Part shown: positions 1 through 7,069 of the stretch, one piece after another
Position numbering within the stretch: position 1 is the first letter of the stretch
Layout of the letters: the number at the start of each line of letters is the position of its first letter
DNA from: Rudaea sp.
Lineage (GTDB): Bacteria > Pseudomonadota > Gammaproteobacteria > Xanthomonadales > Rhodanobacteraceae
Direction: 5' to 3'
Length of the DNA: 14,324 nucleotides
NCBI GenBank assembly: GCA_025934455.1
Contig: JAICYA010000012.1
Coordinates: 1-14,324 of the forward strand
Notes under the pieces: model-generated
Database searches by the model: none
Seen by the model: the letters and a program-made list of their open reading frames with translations, nothing else
What the model was told of the DNA's origin: nothing
Translations under genes and position numbers: made by a program

Positions 1-158
1 ACGCTGCGCACTTCGTGGCGACCGTTCATGGTCACGCTGACCACGCCGCCACCGGATTGACCGGTGACTTCGAGCTTGGCCAGTTCTTCCTGCGCACGCT
101 TGAGGTCGTCCTGCATGCGCTGGGCTTGTTGCATCAGTTGCGCCATGGGTCCGCGCAT
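1..158 (-). CDS. ybaB: YbaB/EbfC family nucleoid-associated protein (partial, N-terminal part)
   Basis: The gene is read leftward and runs off the left edge, so only about the first 52 residues are visible (start [20 protein letters not shown]). The N-terminal helix rich in Met, Gln and Lys, then a '[15 protein letters not shown]' turn and the strand '[11 protein letters not shown]', is the standard YbaB/EbfC pattern. These are small dimeric DNA-binding proteins of about 105-110 residues. The ATG lies 1 nt after the dnaX stop (TGAcATG), with GGAG inside the end of dnaX as ribosome binding site, so the two are probably translationally coupled. dnaX-ybaB-recR is a common order in proteobacteria; recR would be expected just outside the window but is not visible. 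The identification is by sequence pattern plus context. Confidence 0.93.
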   Translation of the reverse strand, partial: MRGPMAQLMQQAQRMQDDLKRAQEELAKLEVTGQSGGGVVSVTMNGRHEVRS

Positions 159-159
159 G

Positions 160-1773
160 TCACTTCTCCACTGCCTTGATCGATTCGGGAATCACGCGCG
201 CGCCGAAGTCGCGGATCATGCCTTGCACGAGGGGGTCCGCTTCCAGCGCCTGCTCGGCAGCTTGTTGGCGTGCGCTGCGTTGATCGCGCGCGATGTCGGC
301 CGGCGTCTGCCGCGGCGCGGCGGCGGATTTCTCGAAACGCACCGTCACCGCACTGCCCAGCGCCTTGCCAAGCGCGTCCTGCAATTGCGTCACCAGCAAC
401 GGTGCGCGCAGATGCTCGTGATCCGGTTTGAGTTCAAGGCGCACGACACCATCGTCGATGCCGAGCAAGGCCGCGTGCTGGGCGAGTTGTCCGATCGGCC
501 CACGCAAACCGGCCGCGGCGATCAAGGCGGGCCAGTCTCCCGCATCCGCCGCCTGCTGCGCGTCGGCATGCGTACCGGCCGGCGCCGCCACAGGCGCTTC
601 GCGCGCCGGTTCTGGCCTGGATGCGGAAACTTGCGATGACCGCGGTTCAGATGGCTTCGTCTTTGTCGACTCGGGTTTCTGAACTGCGACGGCCTGCTTC
701 GTGTCCACCGGACGAAATGCGAGCATGCGCAGCAAAGTCATTTCGAAACCCGCGCGTGGCGTCGGCGCGATCGGCAGGTCGCGGCGACCGGTCGTCGCGA
801 TCTGGTAATAAAGCTGCACTTCCTCGGCGCCGAGCGCATCCGCCAGCGTGGTAACGCGCGGGTCGCTATCCGCCGTGCCGACCAGTTGCGCGATCTGCAC
901 GCGATGCAGCGCCGCGGCGATGTCGTCGAGCACACCGGCGAAATCCGGCGCGAATTCGGCCAGGTGTTCGACCTGCGCCATCAACTTGGCGCCGTCACTC
1001 GCATGTACGGATTCGAGCAGGGCAAATACCTGGCCGCGCTCGATGCTGCCAAGCATCTGGCGCACCTCGGCGGCGTTCACCTTGCCCGCGCCGTAGGCGA
1101 TGGCCTGGTCCAGCAGCGAGAGTCCGTCGCGCAGCGATCCGTCGGCGCCGCGCGCGAGTTCGTCCAGAGCTTCGCCGTCGTAGCCGATCTGTTCGGCGTC
1201 GAGGATGTGCCGCATCTGGCCGACGATCTGTTCGGGCAGCAGGCGCTTGAGATTGAATTTCAGGCAGCGCGACAGCACCGTCACCGGCAGTTTTTCCGGA
1301 TCGGTCGTCGCGAGCAGGAACTTCACGTGCGGCGGCGGTTCTTCCAGCGTTTTCAAAAGCGCGTTGAACGCGGATTTGCTGAGCATGTGCACCTCGTCGA
1401 TGAGGTACACCTTGAAGCGGCCGCGCGAGGGCGAATACTGCGCGTTCTCGATCAGGTCGCGCACGTTGTCGACGCCGGTGTTACTGGCCGCGTCGATCTC
1501 GATCATGTCCATGAAGCGGCCGGCGTCGATGTCGCGGCAGGCCGCGCATTCGCCGCAGGGATTGGACGACTGCCCGCGTTCGCAGTTCAGCGACTTGGCG
1601 AAGATGCGCGCGATGGTGGTCTTGCCGATGCCGCGCGTGCCGGTGAACAGGAAGGCGTGGTGCATGCGCTGCGAGTCGAGCGCGTTGGACAGCGCGCGCA
1701 CGACGTGCTCCTGGCCGACCAGCTCGGAAAATTTCTTCGGGCGCCACTTGCGGGCCAGGACTTGGTACGACAC
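160..1773 (-). CDS. dnaX: DNA polymerase III subunit tau/gamma
   Basis: 537-residue clamp-loader ATPase that loads the beta clamp and, as tau, ties polymerase cores to the replisome. Visible: Walker A GTRGIGKT (45-52), four zinc-binding cysteines (64, 73, 76, 79), Walker B LIDEVH (124-129), the LLKTLEEPP segment (139-147) and the SRC sensor motif (168-170). Domain III is followed by a Pro/Ala/Lys linker (about 365-410) and a C-terminal domain ending in the gammaproteobacterial block [19 protein letters not shown]. The start is GTG; an in-frame ATG four codons upstream is cut off by a TGA, which fixes the start. It is shorter than the 643-residue E. coli protein. I found no A-AAA-AAG-type slippery heptamer, so a frameshifted gamma form is not supported. 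Downstream is ybaB, 1 nt away; upstream is ffs. Confidence 0.97.
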   Translation of the reverse strand: MSYQVLARKWRPKKFSELVGQEHVVRALSNALDSQRMHHAFLFTGTRGIGKTTIARIFAKSLNCERGQSSNPCGECAACRDIDAGRFMDMIEIDAASNTGVDNVRDLIENAQYSPSRGRFKVYLIDEVHMLSKSAFNALLKTLEEPPPHVKFLLATTDPEKLPVTVLSRCLKFNLKRLLPEQIVGQMRHILDAEQIGYDGEALDELARGADGSLRDGLSLLDQAIAYGAGKVNAAEVRQMLGSIERGQVFALLESVHASDGAKLMAQVEHLAEFAPDFAGVLDDIAAALHRVQIAQLVGTADSDPRVTTLADALGAEEVQLYYQIATTGRRDLPIAPTPRAGFEMTLLRMLAFRPVDTKQAVAVQKPESTKTKPSEPRSSQVSASRPEPAREAPVAAPAGTHADAQQAADAGDWPALIAAAGLRGPIGQLAQHAALLGIDDGVVRLELKPDHEHLRAPLLVTQLQDALGKALGSAVTVRFEKSAAAPRQTPADIARDQRSARQQAAEQALEADPLVQGMIRDFGARVIPESIKAVEK

Positions 1774-1799
1774 GGCTCATCCCATTCGGAAGAACCGTG

Positions 1800-1805
1800 A
1801 TTGTA
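1800..1805 (-). promoter_or_regulatory. Possible -10 element for dnaX
   Basis: TACAAT on the minus strand lies 26 nt before the dnaX GTG, next to an A-tract. No good -35 hexamer sits at 16-18 nt, so it is only a candidate. Alternatively dnaX is reached by read-through from the tRNA-Ser/ffs promoter, because no intrinsic terminator is visible between ffs and dnaX. Confidence 0.3.
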
Positions 1806-1820
1806 GCTTTTTTGAGGAGT

Positions 1821-1868
1821 GCGGCTACGGATGGCCGCTTCGTGATCTTCGCGGTCCTGGACGACCGC
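1821..1868 (-). other. Two small hairpins between ffs and dnaX
   Basis: Downstream of ffs on the minus strand are two inverted repeats: GCGGTC/GACCGC (1851-1868, 6-nt loop) and GCGGC/GCCGC (1821-1838, 8-nt loop). Neither is followed by a U-run, so they do not look like intrinsic terminators. They may be 3'-end processing or protection structures for the SRP RNA, or chance in GC-rich DNA. Confidence 0.3.
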
Positions 1869-1879
1869 AGCAGCATGAT

Positions 1880-1992
1880 GGTGGCGGCCCCGTCAGCCGC
1901 ATCCCGGCACCCGAATCATTCACTACCGTTGCTGCCTTCCGGCCCTGGCGGGGTTTGCAAACTATCGTCGCGAGAGAACCAACGGGGCCACC
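1880..1992 (-). ncRNA. ffs: Signal recognition particle RNA, 4.5S small bacterial type
   Basis: About 113 nt. The minus strand carries the conserved domain IV core CAGGGCCGGAAGGCAGCA, with the GGAA tetraloop closed by C-G pairs and the asymmetric AGCA internal loop that Ffh binds. It also carries the 5' motif CGTTGGTTCTC and the 3' segment GGTGCCGGGATG familiar from E. coli 4.5S RNA. The ends pair: GGTGGC at the 5' end with GCCACC at the 3' end, continued by CCCGT/ACGGG. With Ffh it targets membrane and secreted proteins to the Sec translocon. It begins about 20 nt after the CCA of tRNA-Ser(GGA) on the same strand, so the two are probably one primary transcript that is then processed. Exact mature ends are estimated from the terminal stem. 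Confidence 0.95.
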
Positions 1993-2011
1993 ATAAGTGG
2001 TGGATTGAATC

Positions 2012-2103
2012 TGGCGGAGAGAGCGGGATTCGAACCCGCGAAGCGGTTTGACCCGCTTACACACTTTCCAGGCGTGCTCCTTCAACCACTCGGACACCTC
2101 TCC
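2012..2103 (-). tRNA. tRNA-Ser (anticodon GGA)
   Basis: 92 nt including an encoded CCA. The acceptor arm GGAGAGG pairs with TCTCTCC (one G-T wobble). The D arm starts GTCCGAGTGG; the anticodon arm is CACGC-CT-GGA-AA-GTGTG; a long variable arm (GCGGGTCAAACCGC region) marks it as class II; the T arm is GCGGGTTCGAATCCCGC. GGA reads serine codons UCC and UCU. It is followed at once by ffs on the same strand. Confidence 0.97.
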
Positions 2104-2212
2104 GGATGAAAACTTTTTCGCAGAGCTTCGTCCCTGAAGCGTGAGCCATTCGGCATCCTGCCTCATCCGCGCACCGCTGACACGACGCGCGACCTCTCCG
2201 AAAAGGCCGCGC

Positions 2213-2241
2213 AGGATACCGCACACGCGCTGCCCAGACAA
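2213..2241 (-). promoter_or_regulatory. Sigma70-type promoter for tRNA-Ser(GGA) and ffs
   Basis: On the minus strand TTGTCT (2241-2236) and TATCCT (2218-2213) are separated by exactly 17 nt. The -10 is followed by a GC-rich discriminator, GCGCGGCC, typical of stringently controlled stable-RNA promoters. Expected transcript start is near 2206, giving a leader of about 100 nt before the tRNA. The stretch 2104-2251 between tRNA-Ser and moaE holds nothing else I recognise, and no terminator follows moaE. Confidence 0.6.
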
Positions 2242-2251
2242 GGCGATTGCG

Positions 2252-2677
2252 TTACTCCACCGGCGTGTTGTCCGGATGCAGCCAGCCCGATTCGCCGTCG
2301 GCGTAATGCTCGTTCTTCCAGATCGGCACGCGCCGCTTTACTTCATCGATGACGTAGCGGCAGGCATCGAAGGCGTCGGCTCGGTGCGCGGCGCTGACGC
2401 CGACCCACACCGCCAGGTCGCCGATGTCCAGCGTGCCGACACGATGCGCGCAGCGCACATCCATGATCGCGAATTTCTTGCGCGCCTCTTCGAGAATACG
2501 CTCGCCCTCGGTCTTTGCCAGCGGCGCATAGGCCTGGTAGCCAAGACGCAAGACCGCGCGGCCTTCGTTGTGATCGCGCACCCAGCCTTCGAACGTCGCG
2601 CAGGCGCCCGCGCCCGCCTGCGCGAGTTCGCGCGTGAGCGTGGCGGCGTCGATGGGATTTTCACTGAGGCGGAACAT
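2252..2677 (-). CDS. moaE: Molybdopterin synthase catalytic (large) subunit MoaE
   Basis: 141 residues. With thiocarboxylated MoaD it inserts the two dithiolene sulfurs into cPMP to give molybdopterin. Family marks: TFEGWVRDHNEGR (28-40), the AHRVGTLDIGD block (77-87), SAAHRADAFDACRYVIDEVK (95-114) and PIWKNE (118-123). K114 and K121 match in spacing the two active lysines of E. coli MoaE (K119, K126). I prefer the ATG at 2677, 1 nt after the moaD stop (TGAaATG). A GTG at 2689 overlapping the end of moaD would add four residues (MAAE) but has no ribosome binding site ahead of it. Last gene of the kdkA-moa run; no intrinsic terminator follows. Confidence 0.96.
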   Translation of the reverse strand: MFRLSENPIDAATLTRELAQAGAGACATFEGWVRDHNEGRAVLRLGYQAYAPLAKTEGERILEEARKKFAIMDVRCAHRVGTLDIGDLAVWVGVSAAHRADAFDACRYVIDEVKRRVPIWKNEHYADGESGWLHPDNTPVE

Positions 2678-2678
2678 T

Positions 2679-2918
2679 TCAGCCGCCACTCACGGGGGGA
2701 ATGAACACCACCTCGTCGCCATCGCGCAACGCCTGTTCCCAGCCAGCGAACGCGCCGTTGATCGCAACGCGCAGGCGATCTTCGCCCAGGGCGAACCCGT
2801 AGCGTGCGCGCAATTCCGTGTACAGGCCACGTGCATCGCCGGCGCGCGATTCCACCTGTTCGGCATCGATCCCGGCGCGGTCGCGCAGCGAGGCAAAATA
2901 CAGCACGCGATAATTCAT
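2679..2918 (-). CDS. moaD: Molybdopterin synthase sulfur carrier subunit MoaD
   Basis: 79-residue ubiquitin-fold sulfur carrier. It opens [16 protein letters not shown] and ends [12 protein letters not shown]; the C-terminal Gly-Gly is the site adenylated by MoeB and converted to a thiocarboxylate. Length matches the family (about 80). The open frame continues far upstream, but the true start is the ATG at 2918, which overlaps the moaC stop as ATGA; the upstream part is moaC read in another frame. It pairs with the MoaE encoded next door to form the heterotetrameric synthase. Confidence 0.96.
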   Translation of the reverse strand: MNYRVLYFASLRDRAGIDAEQVESRAGDARGLYTELRARYGFALGEDRLRVAINGAFAGWEQALRDGDEVVFIPPVSGG

Positions 2919-3415
2919 CCGAGGATTTTCCCTAGACGCACACGGCGTTTGCCACCGGATTTCTTTAGCAGCCGCACATCCGCAATCACGATTTCGTGCG
3001 ACAGCGCCTTGCACATGTCGTAGACGGTGAGCGCGGCGACGCTCGCCCCCGTCAATGCTTCCATTTCCACGCCGGTCTTGTGCGTGACCGCGACTTTGCA
3101 GCGAATCGCCAACTCGGTCGGCGTGGCAAACTCCACCGTGAAATCGCAACGCTCGATCGCCAGCGGATGACAAAACGGTATCAACTCGTGCGTGCGCTTG
3201 ACCGCCAGGGTGCCGGCGACGATGGCGGTGTCCACGACCGGCCCCTTTTTCGCGCGCATGCCTTGTGCGCGCAAGGCGCGGGCGACGGCGGCGGGAAAGC
3301 GCACGATCGCCTGCGCAGTGGCGCTGCGCGCGGTCGCGACCTTGGCGCCGACATCGACCATGCGCGGGCGGCCGTCTGCGCCGACATGCGAAAGCGTGGA
3401 CTTGGGTTTGCTCAT
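2915..3415 (-). CDS. moaC: Cyclic pyranopterin monophosphate synthase MoaC
   Basis: 166 residues. MoaC converts the 3',8-cyclo-GTP made by MoaA into cPMP. Visible blocks: RMVDVGAK near residue 18, the [30 protein letters not shown] region (56-85) with the FCHP motif, and [24 protein letters not shown] (115-138). D133 and K136 match by spacing the E. coli catalytic pair D128/K131. The ATG at 3415 lies 1 nt after the moaA stop (TGAcATG); longer in-frame starts would run inside moaA. The stop overlaps the moaD start by 4 nt. About the same size as the 161-residue E. coli protein. Confidence 0.97.
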   Translation of the reverse strand: MSKPKSTLSHVGADGRPRMVDVGAKVATARSATAQAIVRFPAAVARALRAQGMRAKKGPVVDTAIVAGTLAVKRTHELIPFCHPLAIERCDFTVEFATPTELAIRCKVAVTHKTGVEMEALTGASVAALTVYDMCKALSHEIVIADVRLLKKSGGKRRVRLGKILG

Positions 3416-3416
3416 G

Positions 3417-4475
3417 TCATCCGCCGATACTGAACATTTCCACTTTTTCGGGATTCCCCGCCTTGCGCAGTTCGGCGCGCTGCTCGCTGTAGCGGTCGCT
3501 GCGCACTTGCCAGCGCCCACCGATCAGGCGTGCCAGCTCTTCGTCGCTGGCGCCGTCGCGTAGCGGGCCGCGCAGGTCGAAGCCGGTGCGCGCGAACAGG
3601 CAGGTGTAGAGCTTGCCGTCGGCCGACAGGCGCGCCCGCGAGCAATCGCCGCAGAACGGCTGCGACACCGAGCTGATGAAACCGATCTCGCCGGCGCCGT
3701 CGGCCCAGGCATAGCGCTGCGCGACTTCGCCGCGATAGTTCGGTTCCAGCGCACGCAGCGGCCAGCGCGCCGCCAGGCGCGCGAGCAGTTCCGCGCTCGG
3801 CACGACATTGGCGGCGCTCCAGCGGTTGAGCGTGCCCACGTCCATGTATTCGATGAAGCGCACGACGTGCGGCGTGCCGCGGAAACGCTCGGCCAGATCC
3901 GTCACCTGATGGTCGTTGACGCCGCGCAGGACCACGCAGTTGAGTTTGATCCGCGTAAAACCGGCCGCCTCTGCCGCAGCGATGCCGGCGAGCACTTCGG
4001 CGACCTCGCCACGCCCGCCGGATAGCTCGCGGAACGTGTCCGCATCGAGGCTGTCCAGCGACACGGTCAGGCGTTGCAGGCCGGCCTCGCGCAACGCGCG
4101 CGCGACCCTGGGCAACAACACGCCATTGGTGGTCAGGGCGATGTCTTCCACGTTCGGGATCAGCGCGAGCTGGCGCACCAGCTCGTGCAGGTCACGGCGC
4201 AGCAGCGGCTCGCCGCCGGTCAGGCGCAATTTGCGCACGCCCAACGCGACGAAGGCGCGCGCGATGCGCTCGATCTCCTCGAAGCGCAGGCGCTGGTCCT
4301 TGCCGAGAAACACGTGGTCGAGTGCGTACTGGTCTTCCGGCATGCAGTAGGTGCAGCGGAAATTGCAGCGGTCGATCACGGAAATGCGCAGATCGTGCAG
4401 CGGGCGCCGCAAGGCATCCCGAACCGGCGCATCGCGCGCCGGTAGCGGCAGCGGAGGAATCGTCGGAGCGTTCAT
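3417..4475 (-). CDS. moaA: GTP 3',8-cyclase MoaA (radical SAM)
   Basis: 352 residues; first enzyme of molybdenum cofactor synthesis, turning GTP into 3',8-cyclo-7,8-dihydro-GTP. It has both [4Fe-4S] sites: the radical SAM motif CNFRCTYC (C37, C41, C44) and the C-terminal site C275, C278, C292 that holds GTP. The SAM-binding LTGGEPLLR follows at 85-93. It ends in GG, the MoaA C-terminal tail that reaches into the active site. The ATG at 4475 overlaps the stop of the MBL gene as ATGA; the frame stays open further upstream but there it is the shadow of that gene. The N terminus is Pro-rich ([15 protein letters not shown]) and about 20 residues longer than strictly needed. Confidence 0.97.
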   Translation of the reverse strand: MNAPTIPPLPLPARDAPVRDALRRPLHDLRISVIDRCNFRCTYCMPEDQYALDHVFLGKDQRLRFEEIERIARAFVALGVRKLRLTGGEPLLRRDLHELVRQLALIPNVEDIALTTNGVLLPRVARALREAGLQRLTVSLDSLDADTFRELSGGRGEVAEVLAGIAAAEAAGFTRIKLNCVVLRGVNDHQVTDLAERFRGTPHVVRFIEYMDVGTLNRWSAANVVPSAELLARLAARWPLRALEPNYRGEVAQRYAWADGAGEIGFISSVSQPFCGDCSRARLSADGKLYTCLFARTGFDLRGPLRDGASDEELARLIGGRWQVRSDRYSEQRAELRKAGNPEKVEMFSIGG

Positions 4476-5242
4476 GCACCACCCTCGGAATCGAGCACGG
4501 CGGACGCCGCGGGCGGCGGCAAGGCAACGCGTTCGCCGCGCTGCGCCACGCAATGGCCGCGCGCCGCCAGTGCCTGGCCATCGGCGACACCGCCGTAGTG
4601 ATAAAGCATCATCCTGTTCCGCGTTGCGTCGGCGTACTCGCGCGTCAGATCGTCCACGCCGGTATGCGAAGGATTGCCGTGCAGCGCGCAATCGTGCGCG
4701 ATGAGTGTTGGCGGCAGTGCATATCGTTCCAGCATTTCCGGAATCGGCCGCGTGTCGCCGGTCCAGGCAAACGCTCCGCGCAAGGCGATGCCGAACGAGG
4801 TCTGCGGCGCGTGATGGCGCGTCGGGAACACGTCGAACCACAGGTTCTCGTGCCAGAACCCGCGCGAGCATGGCACGGCGTGGAAGCCGTCCCAGAAATT
4901 CGCACCCCCCTCCGCCACCACCTGTGGATAGTCGGCCACGCGCGATTGCAAATGCGGAATCAGCGCGGCATGCGCATACAGGCGCACCGTGCCGCGCAGT
5001 GCGGCGTCGAAATAGACGCGATAGAACAATCGCTCGAGGCCTGCGACGTGATCCATGTGCGTGTGCGTGACGTAGACCGCGCGCGGCGGCTCGGCGTAGG
5101 CATCAAGGTACGTGGTCAGCGTTTCCGGGCCACAGTCGATCAGCAGCAGCGGCTTGCCGTCGCGCTCGAGCACGGCGCCGGACGAACCCAGTTCCACTGC
5201 CTGCGCGGAACCGACGCCGAGAAAATGCAACGCGAAGCTCAC
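4472..5242 (-). CDS. MBL-fold metallo-hydrolase, RNase Z / phosphodiesterase-like
   Basis: 256 residues with a metallo-beta-lactamase fold. N-terminal strand FLGVGSAQ, LLIDCGPET, then the metal motif THTHMDH (H60, H62, D64, H65). Further likely ligands are H143/H144 in TRHHAPQTS, D163 in TGDTRP and H193 in SHTGVDD. The GxGSA opening and the H-A-P-Q-T-SFG and TGDT blocks resemble the Lactamase_B_2 group (RNase Z, cyclic nucleotide phosphodiesterases, YhfI-like), but the long RNase Z exosite arm is absent. The start is GTG at 5242, overlapping the kdkA stop as GTGA; the stop overlaps moaA as ATGA. Substrate unknown. The coupling to a Kdo kinase suggests envelope or phosphoester chemistry, but that is inference. 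Confidence 0.85.
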   Translation of the reverse strand: MSFALHFLGVGSAQAVELGSSGAVLERDGKPLLLIDCGPETLTTYLDAYAEPPRAVYVTHTHMDHVAGLERLFYRVYFDAALRGTVRLYAHAALIPHLQSRVADYPQVVAEGGANFWDGFHAVPCSRGFWHENLWFDVFPTRHHAPQTSFGIALRGAFAWTGDTRPIPEMLERYALPPTLIAHDCALHGNPSHTGVDDLTREYADATRNRMMLYHYGGVADGQALAARGHCVAQRGERVALPPPAASAVLDSEGGA

Positions 5243-5976
5243 GACGCCCCCTCCTTTTCCCAAGCCGCCATCAGTGGCTGCCACAGATCGCGCTCGAATT
5301 CAGACGCTCCGTTGCGTGCGGCGCCAATTTTCAGCAACGAGCGCCGGAGCCGCGCCAGGTTCGCCTGCTGCCACGTGCGCGCCGGATGGCGCAATTCGCC
5401 GCGATCAAAGTCGATCAGCCAGACCGTGGCGTTTGTCAGCAAGATGTTGTGCGCGTTCAAATCTGCGTGATAGACGCCTTGCGCGTGGAAGCGCGCGATT
5501 TCCGCACCGACGCGCGATGCGATGGCGGCATCGAATTTGCCTTGCCCGATCAATTCGGCCAGCGTCGCGGCCTGCTCGACGCGACGCGTGAGGATATCCG
5601 CACGATACCGTGGGCCTGCGCGCCGGAAGCGGGCGGCGATCGGCTGCGGCACCGGCAGGTCTTTTGCGCGCAGCGATTGCAGCAGGCGGAATTCGGCGAA
5701 GCTGCGCGTGCGTTCGGGCCCGGTCCACAGATAGCGGTCGCCAAACACGTGCGCCGCCATGCCGCCGCGCCGGTAATGGCGTAGCGCGCAATTGCCGAAT
5801 GGTGCGTCGACGAACATCGCGCTGCCGCGGCCGCCCGTCGTCGCCTGCGCCGCCGCACGCGCGTGCCAGTGCTCCGGCTCGAACCAGTCCGGGTCGAATG
5901 CCGCTTGTGCGACGGCATCCGGGTCGAACACAATCGCGCCGTCGGGCGTGGGTTGGACTTGCGCCTGCATCATCAT
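5239..5976 (-). CDS. kdkA: 3-deoxy-D-manno-octulosonic acid (Kdo) kinase
   Basis: 245 residues. KdkA phosphorylates position 4 of the single Kdo on lipid A, at the cytoplasmic face. It closely follows my recollection of Haemophilus KdkA: FGNCALRHYRRGG (60-72), TRSFAEFRLLQ (90-100), PVPQPIAAR (108-116), ADILT (126-130), the kinase catalytic loop HADLNAHN (170-177; D172, N177) and the metal-binding IDFD (188-191). Start: three tandem ATGs at 5976, 5973 and 5970; I take the first. An ATG at 5997 would add seven residues and overlap the opsX start on the other strand. There is no clear Shine-Dalgarno. Its stop overlaps the MBL gene by 4 nt. It diverges from opsX, its expected LPS-core partner. 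A Kdo kinase usually goes with a monofunctional Kdo transferase, not seen here. Confidence 0.93.
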   Translation of the reverse strand: MMMQAQVQPTPDGAIVFDPDAVAQAAFDPDWFEPEHWHARAAAQATTGGRGSAMFVDAPFGNCALRHYRRGGMAAHVFGDRYLWTGPERTRSFAEFRLLQSLRAKDLPVPQPIAARFRRAGPRYRADILTRRVEQAATLAELIGQGKFDAAIASRVGAEIARFHAQGVYHADLNAHNILLTNATVWLIDFDRGELRHPARTWQQANLARLRRSLLKIGAARNGASEFERDLWQPLMAAWEKEGAS

Positions 5977-5980
5977 TGCC

Positions 5981-5986
5981 AGTTTA
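5981..5986 (-). promoter_or_regulatory. Possible -10 hexamer abutting the kdkA start
   Basis: TAAACT on the minus strand ends 4 nt before the first and 7 nt before the second of three tandem ATG codons. Transcription starting 7-8 nt downstream would begin at or within the start codons, giving a nearly leaderless mRNA. No -35 is obvious. Only 19 nt separate kdkA from opsX, so promoters for either gene must lie in this gap or inside the opposite gene. Confidence 0.35.
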
Positions 5987-5995
5987 GCAGCCCGC

Positions 5996-7069
5996 ATGCC
6001 GCACACCGCGTTTTCCGCCACCCGTCCCCCGCAATCGCTGTGCCTGCTGCGCACCTCGGCGCTGGGCGACGTGACCCACGTGGTGCCGCTGCTGCGCACG
6101 CTGCAAGGTACGTGGCCGCAGACCCGACTGACCTGGATCGTCGGCAAGCTTGAACACAAACTGGTCGGCGACATTCCAGGCGTGGAATTTCTCATCTTCG
6201 ACAAGGCCGCCGGCTGGCGCGGATTCGCCGCGTTGCGCCGGCAACTGGCCGCACACCGATTCGATGCACTGCTGCATCTGCAGGTTGCGCTGCGTGCGAA
6301 CCTGGTCAGTGCGCTGGTGCGTGCGGACCTGCGCATCGGCTACGACAAGACCCGCTCGAAAGATCTGCACGGCCTGTTCGTGAATGCGCGCATCGCGCAG
6401 CGCAGCGGCGAGCACGTGCTGGATGCGATGGCGAGTTTTCTCGAACCGCTGGGCCTGAAACAAACCACCGTGGATTGGAACATCCCGATTGCGGATTCCG
6501 CGCAAGAGTTCGCCGCCAGGCACCTGCCCGGCGATGTCCCGACCTTGCTGGTGAGTCCCTGCTCCAGCCATCGCCTGCGCAACTGGTCGCCGGATCGCTA
6601 CGCGGCGGTGATGGATCACGCTGCCACCCACGGCTGGCGCGTCGCGCTATGCGGCGGACCCAGCACGTTCGAACGCGAGTTCGGCAATGCCATCGTGAGC
6701 CGGTGCAAACAGGCACCCATCGACCTGATCGGCAAGGACACGCTCAAGCAATTCCTCGCCCTGTGCCGGCGCGCCAGCATCGTGCTGACGCCGGATTCCG
6801 GTCCCATGCACATGGCCAACGCGGTCGGCGCCAAGGTGCTCGGCCTGCATGCGCCAAGCAATCCGGATCGTTCCGGGCCGTACTCGGACCGGCGCTGGTG
6901 CGTGAACCGCTACGACGCCGCGGCACGCAAGTTCCGCGGCAAATCCGCCGCCGAATTGCCGTGGGGCACGAAACTGGAATATCCGGGCGTGATGGAGTTG
7001 ATCGCGGTCGACGATGTGGTCGAGCGCTTTGAGAAATTCCGCGAGAGTCAGGCTGACGTTACGCCGTAA
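5996..7069 (+). CDS. opsX: Lipopolysaccharide heptosyltransferase (GT9 family, OpsX/WaaC-like)
   Basis: 357 residues, glycosyltransferase family 9: adds heptose from ADP-heptose to the Kdo of the LPS inner core. Visible: N-terminal LLRTSALGDVTHVVPLL (18-34), the central LLVSPCSSHRLRNW (184-197) opening the nucleotide-sugar domain, WRVALCGGPS (214-223) and LTPDSGPMHMANAVG (264-278), the typical GT9 acceptor/donor loop. The start is taken at the ATG before MPHTAFSATR; the frame is open upstream but that part is antisense to kdkA. No Shine-Dalgarno is visible. Next to kdkA in divergent orientation, a pairing I recall from Haemophilus and xanthomonads; hence heptosyltransferase I (OpsX) rather than WaaF. 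It overlaps the DUF6165 gene tail-to-tail by 22 bp. Confidence 0.88.
   Translation: MPHTAFSATRPPQSLCLLRTSALGDVTHVVPLLRTLQGTWPQTRLTWIVGKLEHKLVGDIPGVEFLIFDKAAGWRGFAALRRQLAAHRFDALLHLQVALRANLVSALVRADLRIGYDKTRSKDLHGLFVNARIAQRSGEHVLDAMASFLEPLGLKQTTVDWNIPIADSAQEFAARHLPGDVPTLLVSPCSSHRLRNWSPDRYAAVMDHAATHGWRVALCGGPSTFEREFGNAIVSRCKQAPIDLIGKDTLKQFLALCRRASIVLTPDSGPMHMANAVGAKVLGLHAPSNPDRSGPYSDRRWCVNRYDAAARKFRGKSAAELPWGTKLEYPGVMELIAVDDVVERFEKFRESQADVTP

Noticed and set aside
886..1800. Long open frame of 304 codons on the plus strand
   Set aside because: It is antisense to dnaX, whose motifs are unmistakable. Its translation is Arg/His/Val-rich low-information sequence, as expected opposite a high-GC gene.
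1821..1868. Hairpins after ffs considered as intrinsic terminators
   Set aside because: There is no U-run after either stem in the direction of transcription; the nearby A-tract has the wrong polarity.
1825..2241. 138-codon open frame on the minus strand over tRNA-Ser and ffs
   Set aside because: It is a translation of structural RNA genes and their leader.
4322..5470. 382-codon open frame on the plus strand
   Set aside because: It crosses antisense to moaA, the MBL gene and kdkA, all recognised with intact motifs. No family features.
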